From assembly GCF_000346485.2 (NCBI RefSeq), contig NZ_KQ976354.1:8213835-8277834 (forward strand): 64,000 bases of DNA. Reading direction: 5' to 3'. The notes beneath the pieces are model-generated. The model had not been told where the DNA came from, did no database searches, and saw only the letters and a list, made by a program, of their open reading frames with translations. The stretch comes from Scytonema hofmannii PCC 7110 (GTDB lineage Bacteria > Cyanobacteriota > Cyanobacteriia > Cyanobacteriales > Nostocaceae). This document shows, piece by piece, positions 43,202 to 51,705 of this stretch (position 1 is the first letter of the stretch; every line of letters starts with the position of its first letter). Made by a program: the position numbers and the translations under genes.

Positions 43202-43293
43202 ACAATCAGCATCGACGGGACAAGGATTTTTAGAGCCATCTGGTATAAGCAGAGAACATAACCGCATACGGCTCTTTTCACTAAACAGTACCG

Positions 43294-44061
43294 ATGCAAC
43301 AGTCCCTCGACCATATCCAAAATTCCAAACCTACAAAAATGCCAGAATTTGCCACCATTAACTTACTGAGAGCAATACTGACTGGCGTTTTTTTTGAACC
43401 ACTCTTAACGGATTTTCGCATCATATTTGAGCGAGATCCAGCCGCACGTAACTGGTTAGAGGTGCTTTTTTGCTACCCTGGGTTGCATGCACTTTGCTTG
43501 CATCGTATTGCCCACTGGTTACACCGTCAGAAAGTGACTTTTCTCCCCCGCTTTATTTCTTATTTGGGGCGGTTTTTCACTGGAATTGAGATTCATCCTG
43601 GTGCAGAAATAGGCAAAGGTGTATTTATCGACCACGGTGTGGGAGTTGTCATTGGAGAAACCGCCATAGTCGGAGACTACAGTTTGATTTACCAAGGTGT
43701 TACCCTTGGAGGAACAGGCAAAGAAAGCGGTAAGCGCCATCCCACCTTGGGTAAAAATGTTGTTGTTGGCGCTGGCGCAAAAGTCTTAGGCAATATTCAC
43801 ATCGAGGATCGCGTCCGTATAGGTGCAGGTTCAGTTGTTTTGCGGGATGTCCCTTCAGATTCCACTGTCGTAGGAATTCCAGGTCGCATTATTTCCCACA
43901 AGCAAGACGAACGCCTTTCTCCCCTAGAGCATGGAAAGCTACCTGATATAGAAGCTCGTATGATTCGCTCATTGGTAGAGCGTATTGAGCTACTCGAACA
44001 AAGGCTGCAAACTTTTCACTCATCAGCAAAGGAAAAACAATTGGTAACTAAGGAACATTAA
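43294..44061 (+). CDS. nifP: NifP, nif-associated serine O-acetyltransferase
   Basis: A 255-residue CysE-type enzyme making O-acetylserine for cysteine, which feeds NifS. The N-terminal helical part ([34 protein letters not shown]) is followed by the left-handed beta-helix: [64 protein letters not shown]. His in FIDHGVG and HPTLG are the catalytic and substrate residues. An internal ATG at 43342 is an alternative start. It heads the nifP-asr1405-...-nifV-nifZ-nifT operon, matching Anabaena alr1404-asr1409. Confidence 0.93.
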   Translation: MQQSLDHIQNSKPTKMPEFATINLLRAILTGVFFEPLLTDFRIIFERDPAARNWLEVLFCYPGLHALCLHRIAHWLHRQKVTFLPRFISYLGRFFTGIEIHPGAEIGKGVFIDHGVGVVIGETAIVGDYSLIYQGVTLGGTGKESGKRHPTLGKNVVVGAGAKVLGNIHIEDRVRIGAGSVVLRDVPSDSTVVGIPGRIISHKQDERLSPLEHGKLPDIEARMIRSLVERIELLEQRLQTFHSSAKEKQLVTKEH

Positions 44062-44063
44062 CT

Positions 44064-44309
44064 ATGTTGCAACCTTGTAGAGAGCAAAATTCAAGCGAGC
44101 ATATTCTTGAGATTCCTGTATGCGATCGCTGGCGGATCTATCACCGCTTGCAAGAATTGACGATTCCGTGTTGGTGTCCCTCCGATGGTTCTCTGCGGGT
44201 ACAAATTGATGGATGTCTGACAGCATTTCTCGTTCGCAGCACTGTCTTGCAATTGAGCGCAACTCGCCAAGAATTAATTGATTGGTTGGAGCGATGCTGG
44301 CAACCTTAA
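44064..44309 (+). CDS. Asr1405/Asl0597-family small nif-operon protein
   Basis: An 81-residue protein (VCDRWRIYHRLQELTIPCWCPSDGSLRVQIDGCLTAFLVRSTV then LQLSATRQELIDWLERCW). It corresponds to Anabaena asr1405, located after nifP and upstream of nifV. It has several cysteines (CWC) and no membrane segment; role unknown, conserved in the nif neighbourhood. The ATG follows the nifP stop by 2 bp, so it is probably translated by coupling. Confidence 0.85.
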   Translation: MLQPCREQNSSEHILEIPVCDRWRIYHRLQELTIPCWCPSDGSLRVQIDGCLTAFLVRSTVLQLSATRQELIDWLERCWQP

Positions 44310-44362
44310 ATGGTGGTATATACGTGTGTTGCTGATAACTTGTAAGTTTTTGAGATTGAGTT

Positions 44363-44639
44363 ATGAATTATTACAGTAATACACAATTCATCAGTTTTTT
44401 ACAAAAGGAGCTTTCACTAACTGCAGGAGATATTGCGTTCGCGAAGCGGCTGCTTTGCAGCATCGCTCTTAGCGCAAGCCGTACCCGGCTTATCGCGAAG
44501 CGCAAGCTGTACCCAGCTTATCGCACTGAGAAAACACGAGTTAGATAACGGACCATTAGCGATGCTGCTCTGGCAGTACGGATTAGTTGACATAGAACAA
44601 TTAGAACGAATTTTCGATTGGTTGGAGACCAATCAGTGA
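44363..44639 (+). pseudogene. DUF2949 (asr1406-type) gene broken by an 82-bp insertion
   Basis: The 5' part encodes MNYYSNTQFISFLQKELSLT and AGDIA; the 3' part, in another frame, encodes ALRKHELDNGPLAMLLWQYGLVDIEQLERIFDWLETNQ, the DUF2949 signature. Removing 44438-44519 restores GAT ATT GCG ATC GCA CTG AGA (DIAIALR), a 64-residue protein of normal size. The insert is not a multiple of three, so the protein is lost unless frameshifting occurs. The Anabaena counterpart asr1406 sits in the same operon place. Confidence 0.85.
44438..44519. repeat. 82-bp palindromic repeat inserted in a HIP1 site
   Basis: The insert interrupts GCG|ATCGC and contains two related palindromic cores, AGCCGTACCCGGCT and AAGCTGTACCCAGCTT, each followed by TATCGC. 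Similar sequence occurs at 16741-16840. It behaves as a mobile or slippage-amplified short repeat that targets GCGATCGC. Confidence 0.8.
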
Positions 44640-44695
44640 CCAGTGACCAGTGACCAGTGACCAGTGACCAGTGAACAGTGACCAATGACCAATAA
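44632..44695. repeat. GACCAGT heptamer STRR
   Basis: About eight copies of GACCAGT/GACCAAT directly after the DUF2949 stop. Confidence 0.85.
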
Positions 44696-44772
44696 ATGAT
44701 TTCTCGTTGCAAATTGTAGTGAGAATAACTGCAAGTGAGTGAACAAAACGATTAAAAAGAGAGAGGTACATT

Positions 44773-44892
44773 ATGATTTCGAGTTTAATTGCTGGACTAA
44801 GCTTATTAATTTTATCAGGAGTTGCTAATACCTATATTAGCTATTTGCTGTTTGGTGAAGAAAAAGCACCAACAGATAAAAAGAATGTGTAA
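44773..44892 (+). CDS. 39-residue single-span membrane protein in the nif operon
   Basis: ATG 44773 is preceded by GAGAGAGGTACATT, a good ribosome-binding site. The protein MISSLIAGLSLLILSGVANT continues YISYLLFGEEKAPTDKKNV and stops at 44892. Residues ~4-28 are a transmembrane helix and the tail is short and charged. Its position between the DUF2949 gene and nifV, on the same strand, suggests co-expression with nitrogen fixation genes. It is below usual length cutoffs; family unknown to me. Confidence 0.65.
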   Translation: MISSLIAGLSLLILSGVANTYISYLLFGEEKAPTDKKNV

Positions 44893-44924
44893 TTGATTAT
44901 GCTTATACATTACATACTTCTGAG

Positions 44925-45000
44925 GGTTGTTAGTAGTTAGTAGTTGGTAGTTAGTAGCTATTAACAACTAATCACTAACAACTAACCACTCATCCATTCG
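44925..45000. repeat. TTAGTAG/AACTAAC STRR hairpin before nifV
   Basis: TAGTTAGTAGTTGGTAGTTA is answered by AACAACTAATCACTAACAAC, giving a potential stem just upstream of the nifV ATG. Confidence 0.65.
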
Positions 45001-45011
45001 TAATTCAACTC

Positions 45012-46148
45012 ATGAATCAAATTTTAATTAATGACACTACACTGCGGGATGGCGAACAAGCAGCTGGCGTCGCCTTTAACTTACAAGAGAAAGTCGCGAT
45101 CGCACAATTTCTTGATGCCATTGGGGTTCACGAGATAGAAGTTGGCATCCCTGCAATGGGAGAGCAAGAAACACGAGCGATATCGGCAATTCATAACTTA
45201 GATTTGCAAGCCAAACTTCTAGGCTGGAACCGTGCTGTCATATCAGATATTAAAGCATCTATAGCTTGCGGATTGAAGCGAGTGCATATTTCCGTACCTG
45301 TATCGGGAATTCAAATCACTGCAAAATTTCAAGGTCAATGGCGGGTTACACTACAACAACTCAGAGACAGCATTAGCTTCGCCGTTGATAAAGGGCTTTG
45401 GGTAGCCGTTGGGGGAGAAGACTCTTCTAGATCTGATGAGAGTTTCCTCCTAGATGTAGCCAACTATGCCCAAGAATGGGGTGCATCGCGATTTCGGTTT
45501 TGTGACACTGTTGGCGTTCTCGACCCCTTCACCACATACGTTAAGGTAAGGCGATTGGTAACAGCATTATTGATTCCTGTAGAAATACACACCCATAATG
45601 ATTTTGGATTGGCTACCGCCAATGCTCTCGCAGGAATTAAAGCTGGAGCCACATCCGCAAATACAACAGTCAACGGACTTGGTGAAAGGGCTGGAAATGC
45701 GGCATTAGAAGAAGTTGTCATGTCACTCAAACGCATCTACGGTGTAAATTTAGGCATTGACACTCCTCGTCTGTTAGAACTATCCCGACTTGTTGCCCGA
45801 GCATCAGGTTCTACCGTACCGCCTTGGAAAGCTATTGTCGGTGAAAATACCTTTGCTCACGAAGCAGGTATTCACGCTCATGGCGTTTTGCAAAACCCCT
45901 CAACTTACGAGCCTTTTGCTCCGGAAGAGGTAGGGTGGGAGCGGCGATTGGTTGTGGGCAAACATTCTGGCAGACACTTAGTATCGAACGTTTTGCAGCA
46001 ACACGGTATCTTCTTAAACTCAGAAGAAACCAAATCTGTGTTAGAAGCAGTGCGACAAGAGTCGGTAGAGAAAAAACGCAGCTTAACCGTGCAAGAACTG
46101 TTGAATTTAGCAAAAGAGCAACAGAGGTACTCTCATGCAATTGGATGA
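45012..46148 (+). CDS. nifV: NifV, homocitrate synthase
   Basis: A 378-residue TIM-barrel enzyme joining acetyl-CoA and 2-oxoglutarate to give homocitrate, the organic ligand of FeMo-co. Seen are INDTTLRDGEQAAGVAF (metal Asp), VGGEDSSRSDESFL, the HTHNDFGLATANALAG metal-His motif and the NGLGERAGNAALEEV glycine loop, then the C-terminal VGENTFAHEAGIHAHGVL. Its 3' end overlaps nifZ by 14 bp. Confidence 0.96.
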   Translation: MNQILINDTTLRDGEQAAGVAFNLQEKVAIAQFLDAIGVHEIEVGIPAMGEQETRAISAIHNLDLQAKLLGWNRAVISDIKASIACGLKRVHISVPVSGIQITAKFQGQWRVTLQQLRDSISFAVDKGLWVAVGGEDSSRSDESFLLDVANYAQEWGASRFRFCDTVGVLDPFTTYVKVRRLVTALLIPVEIHTHNDFGLATANALAGIKAGATSANTTVNGLGERAGNAALEEVVMSLKRIYGVNLGIDTPRLLELSRLVARASGSTVPPWKAIVGENTFAHEAGIHAHGVLQNPSTYEPFAPEEVGWERRLVVGKHSGRHLVSNVLQQHGIFLNSEETKSVLEAVRQESVEKKRSLTVQELLNLAKEQQRYSHAIG

Positions 46149-46428
46149 ACTAGAGCTAGGTCTAGAACCATTCTTTGATATAGGAGATAAAGTCCGACTT
46201 CGCAAATTAATCAAAAACGATGGCACTTTTCCCGGACTCGAAATAGGAACAATCCTCGCCAAGAAAGGAGATGTTGGCTACGTCGTTAGTGTAGGCACTT
46301 TTTTACAAAGGTCTTACATCTACGCAGTTCATTTTCTTCAAACTACGGGGTATGTCGTAGGTTGTCGCAAAAGCGAACTAGAACTTGTTGAGGAAAGCCA
46401 AGAAAACGCCTCTCCTGACGGGGAATGA
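46135..46428 (+). CDS. nifZ: NifZ, MoFe protein maturation factor
   Basis: A 97-residue NifZ: EPFFDIGDKVRLRKLIKNDGTFPGLEIGTILAKKGDVGYVVSVGTFLQRSYIYAVHF, with the family's G-D-V-G-Y-V motif and a polar C-terminus. It takes part in forming the second P-cluster of NifDK. It starts inside the end of nifV (14-bp overlap), indicating translational coupling. Confidence 0.94.
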   Translation: MQLDELELGLEPFFDIGDKVRLRKLIKNDGTFPGLEIGTILAKKGDVGYVVSVGTFLQRSYIYAVHFLQTTGYVVGCRKSELELVEESQENASPDGE

Positions 46429-46482
46429 GGACGATTTATATATAGTACATCCATAATACCACTAGAAAGCGGGAAAAATTTC

Positions 46483-46686
46483 ATGAAAGTCATGCTGCGT
46501 CAAAATAATGCTGGAAATTTAGTTGTTTACGTTGCTAAGAAAGATTTAGAGGAAGAAGTTGTCAAGCAAACAGACGGAGCAGACGGCAAGATTTTCACCC
46601 TAGCAAATGGCTGGGAACTCTCATTTCCCAATTTGCCAGACCCATTAAAGCTACCTCAAACTGTAGAAGCTAAGCGCATTGCGTAA
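46483..46686 (+). CDS. nifT: NifT/FixU family protein
   Basis: A 67-residue protein: MKVMLRQNNAGNLVVYVAKK, then DLEEEVVKQTDGADGKIFTLANGWELSFPNLPD, as in NifT. The role is unclear. It is the last gene of the nifP operon and is followed by STRRs. Confidence 0.93.
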   Translation: MKVMLRQNNAGNLVVYVAKKDLEEEVVKQTDGADGKIFTLANGWELSFPNLPDPLKLPQTVEAKRIA

Positions 46687-46890
46687 ATTGTCATTTGTCA
46701 TTGGTCATTGGTCATTTGTCCTTTGTCCTTTGTAGTGGCAAAAAACTAAGGACTTAGGACTAAAGACGACCTTTCCGAATAATAAGTTAAGTCGCGAGGC
46801 GGAAATAAACAAAACTATGTTACTAAATGTAAAAACGCCTGAAACTCTTACTAATGACGAATGACTAATGACAAAGGACAAATGACTAAT
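46687..46890. repeat. STRR block downstream of nifT
   Basis: TCATTTGTCATTGGTCATTGGTC-type heptamers at 46690-46735, and ACTAATGACAAAGGACAAATGACTAAT at 46860-46890 in inverted sense. Nothing coding. Confidence 0.7.
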
Positions 46891-46900
46891 AACAATTTAC

Positions 46901-47311
46901 TTATATCCTGAATATTGGATATTCAGGATGTTTTGGATTAGGAATTAAACATTGATTCTTGCAATCTACAAGTAAATCTAACGTTTCCAATACAGTCTGA
47001 CCAATTAACACTTCATCACCTGCAACTAAAGCAGCTTCGGTTGTTTCTCTTCCTTCGAGTTGAATAATTACAGGTCCAGTCAAGCCAACCTCTTCCTGTC
47101 TACCATCAGCGTACTTGGCTATTTGTTGACCTCGAATTCTTAAACCAAGCTTTTCTACGATCTCCCTTGACAGAACAGTGCGTACTGCGCCAGTATCTAT
47201 AAGTGCTTGAGTCTCATATACGCGCAATTGATTTGGGTTAAGCAATCCTCGATTGACTAACTCTTCATCAACTGCGTTGATCAGCTTGACTTGCACTCTA
47301 ACTTCGCCCAT
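46901..47311 (-). CDS. retropepsin-like aspartic protease family protein
   Basis: A ~136-residue protein starting MGEVRVQVKLINAVDEELVN; a frame extension of 14 codons exists upstream. ALIDTGAVRTVLS is the D-T-G active-site motif; a single copy, as in retropepsin-type enzymes that act as dimers. GLTGPVIIQLEGRETTEAALVAGDEVLIGQTVLETLDLLVD gives the flap and second half. Such proteins are frequent in cyanobacteria, unlinked to any process. It faces nifT convergently. Confidence 0.78.
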   Translation of the reverse strand: MGEVRVQVKLINAVDEELVNRGLLNPNQLRVYETQALIDTGAVRTVLSREIVEKLGLRIRGQQIAKYADGRQEEVGLTGPVIIQLEGRETTEAALVAGDEVLIGQTVLETLDLLVDCKNQCLIPNPKHPEYPIFRI

Positions 47312-47624
47312 GCTTTTATTAGCTATATAATCGGAACGATTAAAACTTAACATTATTCATGTGCCTCGCAAATTTATCTTACCTGCGTATCTATAATTTT
47401 GTCTTGAGTAGGCTTTAGCTGACTTCAGCTATAAGCTTGACTTTTAAGTCAGGGCTACCTAAAGCTAGAAACTATACATTTTACCTATGTATCAAGACAA
47501 ATTAATTAACAATCATTATAAATCCTTCGGATAAAAATCCATCTATCAGGAGAAGGTTTCCGAAATCAGACAAATATTTGTAAACTTAGTTGTGTCACGC
47601 CGATGAAAGAGAGAGTCGCTTACT

Positions 47625-48197
47625 ATGACTGACAACAAACTTGCATCACGTCTTTATCCAACGCGTATTGATCTTCCCGCAGACGCACGCTCCAAGATAG
47701 TTACAATTCTCAACCAAACCCTAGCAGCCACTTCAGATTTAAAATCTCAAACAAAGCAAGCACATTGGAATGTCAAAGGGACTGACTTCTATCAATTGCA
47801 TGAATTGTTTGATGAAATCGCAGGTGAGTTAGAAGAGTTCATCGATCTAGTTGCTGAACGGATCACTGCTCTAGGTGGCTATGCTTGCGGAACTGTACGC
47901 ATGGCAGCTGCTAGCTCCATTCTACCAGAGTATCCCACAGAAATTATTGCCGGAATGGAGCACGTCACTGCTTTGGCGGATCGCTTTGGACCTTATGCTA
48001 AGCATTTGCGCGAAGCGATCGACAAAACCGACGATCTAGGCGATGCTGATACTGCTGACCTTTACACTGAAGTTTCCCGCACTATCGACAAACGCCTCTG
48101 GTTCCTTGACGCTCATTTACAAGCAGCTGCAAATACTTCAGGAAATGGTGTTCCAGCTACTGCTCAGAATCTGGACAAAGCCACGGCTAAAGTATGA
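47625..48197 (+). CDS. dps: Dps-family DNA-binding ferritin-like protein
   Basis: A 190-residue Dps: LNQTLAATSDLKSQTKQAHWNVKGTDFYQLHELFDEIAGELEEFIDLVAERITALGG carries the ferroxidase His-Trp/Asp/Glu residues (HWNV...HELFDE). It stores iron and protects DNA from peroxide; heterocystous strains have several. The C-terminal tail is polar (~25 residues). It has GAAAGAGAG upstream. The gene stands alone. Confidence 0.93.
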   Translation: MTDNKLASRLYPTRIDLPADARSKIVTILNQTLAATSDLKSQTKQAHWNVKGTDFYQLHELFDEIAGELEEFIDLVAERITALGGYACGTVRMAAASSILPEYPTEIIAGMEHVTALADRFGPYAKHLREAIDKTDDLGDADTADLYTEVSRTIDKRLWFLDAHLQAAANTSGNGVPATAQNLDKATAKV

Positions 48198-48240
48198 AGT
48201 GTAAAGGATGAAGGATAAAATTAATTCCCAATTTTTGATT

Positions 48241-48318
48241 TCTCTGTGCTCTCTGTGTCTCTGCGGTTCAATAAATTCTTTTTAACCGCAGAGGGCGCAC
48301 CAGAGCGCAGAGGAAAGA
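48241..48318. repeat. dispersed REP-like palindrome (copy 2)
   Basis: CTCTGTGTCTCTGCGGTTCA faces TTTTTAACCGCAGAGGGCGC; the same layout as 23845-23930. Confidence 0.75.
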
Positions 48319-48570
48319 GAGTTTTTTTGTCTAAAAATTTGGTTCATTTTTACAAAGCTAGGTGGGTATTGCCCACCTTTTCTATATTTTGAATGATTTA
48401 GTATCTTTTTGGTAAGTACGGCACTTTAAAGTGCGTACTTTTCATTTTAAATATACATAGTCTAAGATTAAGATAGTTAAAAAAGAGTTGCAAGAAGACT
48501 ATTTGTAATACTTGATGTTTCAAGAAACTTGCAAACATTAATTGTGAATTTTTAAGCGGAGGAAAAACTT

Positions 48571-49287
48571 ATGGCTGTCAATTCTAAAACACACCTTATT
48601 CACGATCGCAACGCACGGGGTCAAAGCAAAACAGGTTGGTTGGATAGCCGTCACACATTTTCTTTTGGTGGTTTTTACGATCCAAACCGCATGGGCTTTC
48701 GTTCTCTGAGAGTGATTAATGACGATCGCGTCGTTCCCGGTGCAGGTTTCCCAACCCACGGACACAAAGATATGGAAATCCTGACCTATGTTTTGGAGGG
48801 AGCGGTAGAGCATAAAGATAGTTTGGGAAATGGCTCAATCATACTTCCGGGTGAAGCGCAAATCATGAGCGCTGGTACTGGTATTACGCACAGCGAATAT
48901 AATCCTTCTGAAACAGAGCCAGTCCATTTTCTCCAAATTTGGATTCTTCCTAACAAGCAAGGGTTGCAACCAAGATACGAACAAAAAAGTTTTCCTATTG
49001 AAGAAAAACGTGGAAAGTTGCGTTTGATTGGTGCAAAAGATGGACGTGATGGTGCAGTGACTATTTATCAAGATGTTGATTTATACACATCTATTTTAGA
49101 GGCAGGTGATGTTATTAACTATCACGTTCAACCCAATCGTTATGCTTGGTTGCAATTGGCTCAAGGCGTAGCAACTTTGAACGGAGAAGAACTTAGAGCA
49201 GGCGATGGGGTACAGATTAGCGGAGAAGAACAACTTGAAATTAGCACAGATGTGGGTGCGGAAATCTTGCTCTTCGATCTAGGCTAA
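48571..49287 (+). CDS. pirin family protein (bicupin)
   Basis: A 238-residue bicupin like E. coli YhaK/YhhW: LDSRHTFSFGGFYDPNRMGFRSLRVINDDRVVPGAGFPTHGHKDMEILTYVLEGAVEHKDSLGN contains the metal-binding H-x-H-x-D-x-E set, and GEAQIMSAGTGITHSEYNPSE the fourth ligand. The C-terminal cupin is short. Members can act as quercetin dioxygenases or redox sensors. GCGGAGGAAAAAC precedes the ATG. No operon partner. Confidence 0.93.
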   Translation: MAVNSKTHLIHDRNARGQSKTGWLDSRHTFSFGGFYDPNRMGFRSLRVINDDRVVPGAGFPTHGHKDMEILTYVLEGAVEHKDSLGNGSIILPGEAQIMSAGTGITHSEYNPSETEPVHFLQIWILPNKQGLQPRYEQKSFPIEEKRGKLRLIGAKDGRDGAVTIYQDVDLYTSILEAGDVINYHVQPNRYAWLQLAQGVATLNGEELRAGDGVQISGEEQLEISTDVGAEILLFDLG

Positions 49288-49334
49288 TGTGTTTGATTGA
49301 GATAGTCTATCTATCTCACAAAACTAAATTAACT

Positions 49335-49361
49335 CTTGTGGGACGGGCAAAATGCCCGTCC
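49335..49361. repeat. hairpin after the pirin gene
   Basis: GGGACGGGCAAAATGCCCGTCC forms a tight stem. It may act as a terminator, but it is the same dispersed palindrome as in 34690-34755. The remaining 49362-49712 holds another REP relative (49600-49635) and nothing coding. Confidence 0.6.
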
Positions 49362-49712
49362 TAACTTTTGAACTTTGCGAACAGATATTATCAAGCTTAA
49401 ACGATTTAATCAACCATATCTTCAGTTGCGGTGTTGTTGCTCTTTGTTTTGATTAAAATGGTGTTGATCTAATTTCTCAGATTGCTCTTGCTGAGGCAAT
49501 TTCACAAGTCCTATTCTAATCAAAATATCAATTGTCAGTAACCAAGCTCGCAGCATTTTACCTCTTTTACTCCCTTTCCGCCCGAAGATTACTTATTTAA
49601 ATGAACCGCAAAGACGCAAAGAGCGCAAAGAAAGAGGAAAAGCAGATCAGTAATCTTATAGCACCGAAGGGAGTAGATATACCTTGGGAGTCTGCTCTTG
49701 CATCAGGTTAGT

Positions 49713-51521
49713 TCATCGTTCTTCAAAGCTAAGGATCGCTTCAACTACCTCATTCCCGAACTGGAGACCAACGCCATCTCTAAAACTGATGTTATTCATT
49801 GTCACTGCCGTAAATTGTTGATTTGGAGAGTAGAACATTTGTGTGGTACTCCCATCTGTACCGCCAGTATGCCCCCACAGTTCGATATCCTCTGTCAGCT
49901 TGATTTGTTGAAGTCCAAGACCATAGTTAAAGTTAGCCTGCGGATCTGAACCTGGGTAGCGGTCTTGCACCATCTGCTTGAAGGTGGTGGGTGCCAGCAA
50001 CTCCCCATTGACTAGAGCTTGGATAAAGCGAGACAAATCAGCAGCCGTAGAAACTACGCCGCCATCTCCGAAGCCCCGTGCTGTGGGAGAAACAGAAGAA
50101 ATTTCCAGGGTACCATCTGTTGAGAAAAAGGTAGTATATCCGGGCTGGAAGCTTCCTGGTACAACCTCCTGTGGAGCATAAAAAGAATCGTTCATACTTA
50201 GTGGCTCAAAAATGCGTTCTCGGAGTTGGCTGGCAAGGCTTTCACCTGTCACGGCTTCTACCACCAATCCCAGCAGAACATAATTCGTATTGCTATAGCT
50301 AAAGCCGTCTCCGGGTTGAAAATTGGTCGGCTTTCCGTCGATGTACTTCAGAAACTCTTGGGGGCTACCACTTTGTGTCGGATTGACCTTAAGAGCCTCG
50401 TTATACTCACCCAAGTAATCAGGAATACCACTACTGTGGTTCAGCAAATTACGTAGGGTGATAGTTTCGCTGTTTTCAATATGACTGCTAACCTCGGGCA
50501 GCCACTGGCTAAGGGAGTTGTCCAGACTTAACTGACCTTCTTGCATTAGTTGGAGTACGATCGCCGATACCATCGGCTTGGTCACACTCGCCACATCCAG
50601 GCGATCGCTCGTTTGCATGGGAGTTTGGTTTTTTAAATTACCGACTCCGCCTGCACCCGTCCAAACAAAGCCGTCAGGCGTTACAACTGCAAGTGTTGCA
50701 CCGGGACTTTCTTGTTCGCTAACCCGATCCAAGGCGATTTGTAAATCCTCCATCAAGCTCGCATCTCCGAACAGAAAATCTCTGGGCGTTAGATCGTCTG
50801 AGTTGACACCGTGCAGTACTGCTAGTTGTTGTCCCTGGTAGAAAATGCTGGTACCAAAATCGTTCTCGCAAAAGCTGAGTTGGTCAAATGTCACCCCAAG
50901 TTTGAGAAATTTAATCGAGTCAATCCCAATTTGAAAGTCTTTAATTTGAGTTGCGCCCATAGTACCCTCACCAATGCAAAACTGATCGCTATCATGCCCG
51001 CCGCTGAAGATGTCGCCACCGTCACGATCAATCAGGATGTCACTACCATCACCTGCTAATAAGCGATCGCACCCAGTACCTCCGTCTAAAGAATCATTAC
51101 CCTGATTCCCAAAAATTAGATCGTCTCCGGCTTGCCCAAATAACAGGTCATTGCCGCGATCGCCTACCAACAAATCCTTTGCACTACCACCAATAAGCCA
51201 ATCCTGTCCAGAGCCACCTCTGAGGAAATCGCAACCCGCTCCCCCATGGAGATAGTCATCACCGTCGCCTCCCCTGAGTAGATCGTGGGCATCTCCCCCT
51301 ATCAATATGTCGTTTCCACTTTTGTTCAGTAAAATATCGTGACTATAGTCTCCAGAGAGAGAATGAAGGGCTAATTCAGCAGAATGAGATTCCAAGTCTA
51401 GAAGATCTGCCCCTACAGTAAAAAAAATCTGGGGATGGTTCAACCCAACAGTGTCTGGGACTGTCCAAGTAGCCGTATCAGCACTTAGCATATGATCGTA
51501 TTCAACTCCAAAAAACTTCAA
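49713..51521 (-). CDS. RTX repeat / serine hydrolase (class C beta-lactamase fold) fusion
   Basis: A 602-residue protein. Residues ~65-200 are calcium-binding RTX nonapeptides (GGDGDDYLHGGAGCDFLRGG and similar), with an M10-like closing part (IKDFQIGIDSIKFL). Residues ~260-600 are a beta-lactamase/D-alanyl-D-alanine-peptidase-like domain: SVTKPM (SxxK), YSNTNYV (YxN) and HTGG near the end. RTX repeats usually sit at the C-terminus of type I secreted proteins; here they are N-terminal. No signal peptide is seen. Likely an extracellular esterase or peptidase; substrate unknown. Confidence 0.88.
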   Translation of the reverse strand: MKFFGVEYDHMLSADTATWTVPDTVGLNHPQIFFTVGADLLDLESHSAELALHSLSGDYSHDILLNKSGNDILIGGDAHDLLRGGDGDDYLHGGAGCDFLRGGSGQDWLIGGSAKDLLVGDRGNDLLFGQAGDDLIFGNQGNDSLDGGTGCDRLLAGDGSDILIDRDGGDIFSGGHDSDQFCIGEGTMGATQIKDFQIGIDSIKFLKLGVTFDQLSFCENDFGTSIFYQGQQLAVLHGVNSDDLTPRDFLFGDASLMEDLQIALDRVSEQESPGATLAVVTPDGFVWTGAGGVGNLKNQTPMQTSDRLDVASVTKPMVSAIVLQLMQEGQLSLDNSLSQWLPEVSSHIENSETITLRNLLNHSSGIPDYLGEYNEALKVNPTQSGSPQEFLKYIDGKPTNFQPGDGFSYSNTNYVLLGLVVEAVTGESLASQLRERIFEPLSMNDSFYAPQEVVPGSFQPGYTTFFSTDGTLEISSVSPTARGFGDGGVVSTAADLSRFIQALVNGELLAPTTFKQMVQDRYPGSDPQANFNYGLGLQQIKLTEDIELWGHTGGTDGSTTQMFYSPNQQFTAVTMNNISFRDGVGLQFGNEVVEAILSFEER

Positions 51522-51705
51522 GGGTGCAAATCCAATCCCAACACAAAAGATTGAATCCCGACATTCAAACTTTAGCTGTTATTCCCTTTGACAAACATCG
51601 ACCGTGTAGACTGGCTATTCGGCGAGTTTTACACCTATCCGATCGGTCAATTTCAAATCTGAAGATTATGGTGTAGCATCGTGGAGTTGAATATCCCTAA
51701 AATTT

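Noticed and set aside
44363-44548. A 61-residue arginine-rich protein as an intact gene
   Set aside because: Its C-terminal half is the out-of-frame 82-bp repeat; the original DUF2949 frame resumes downstream.
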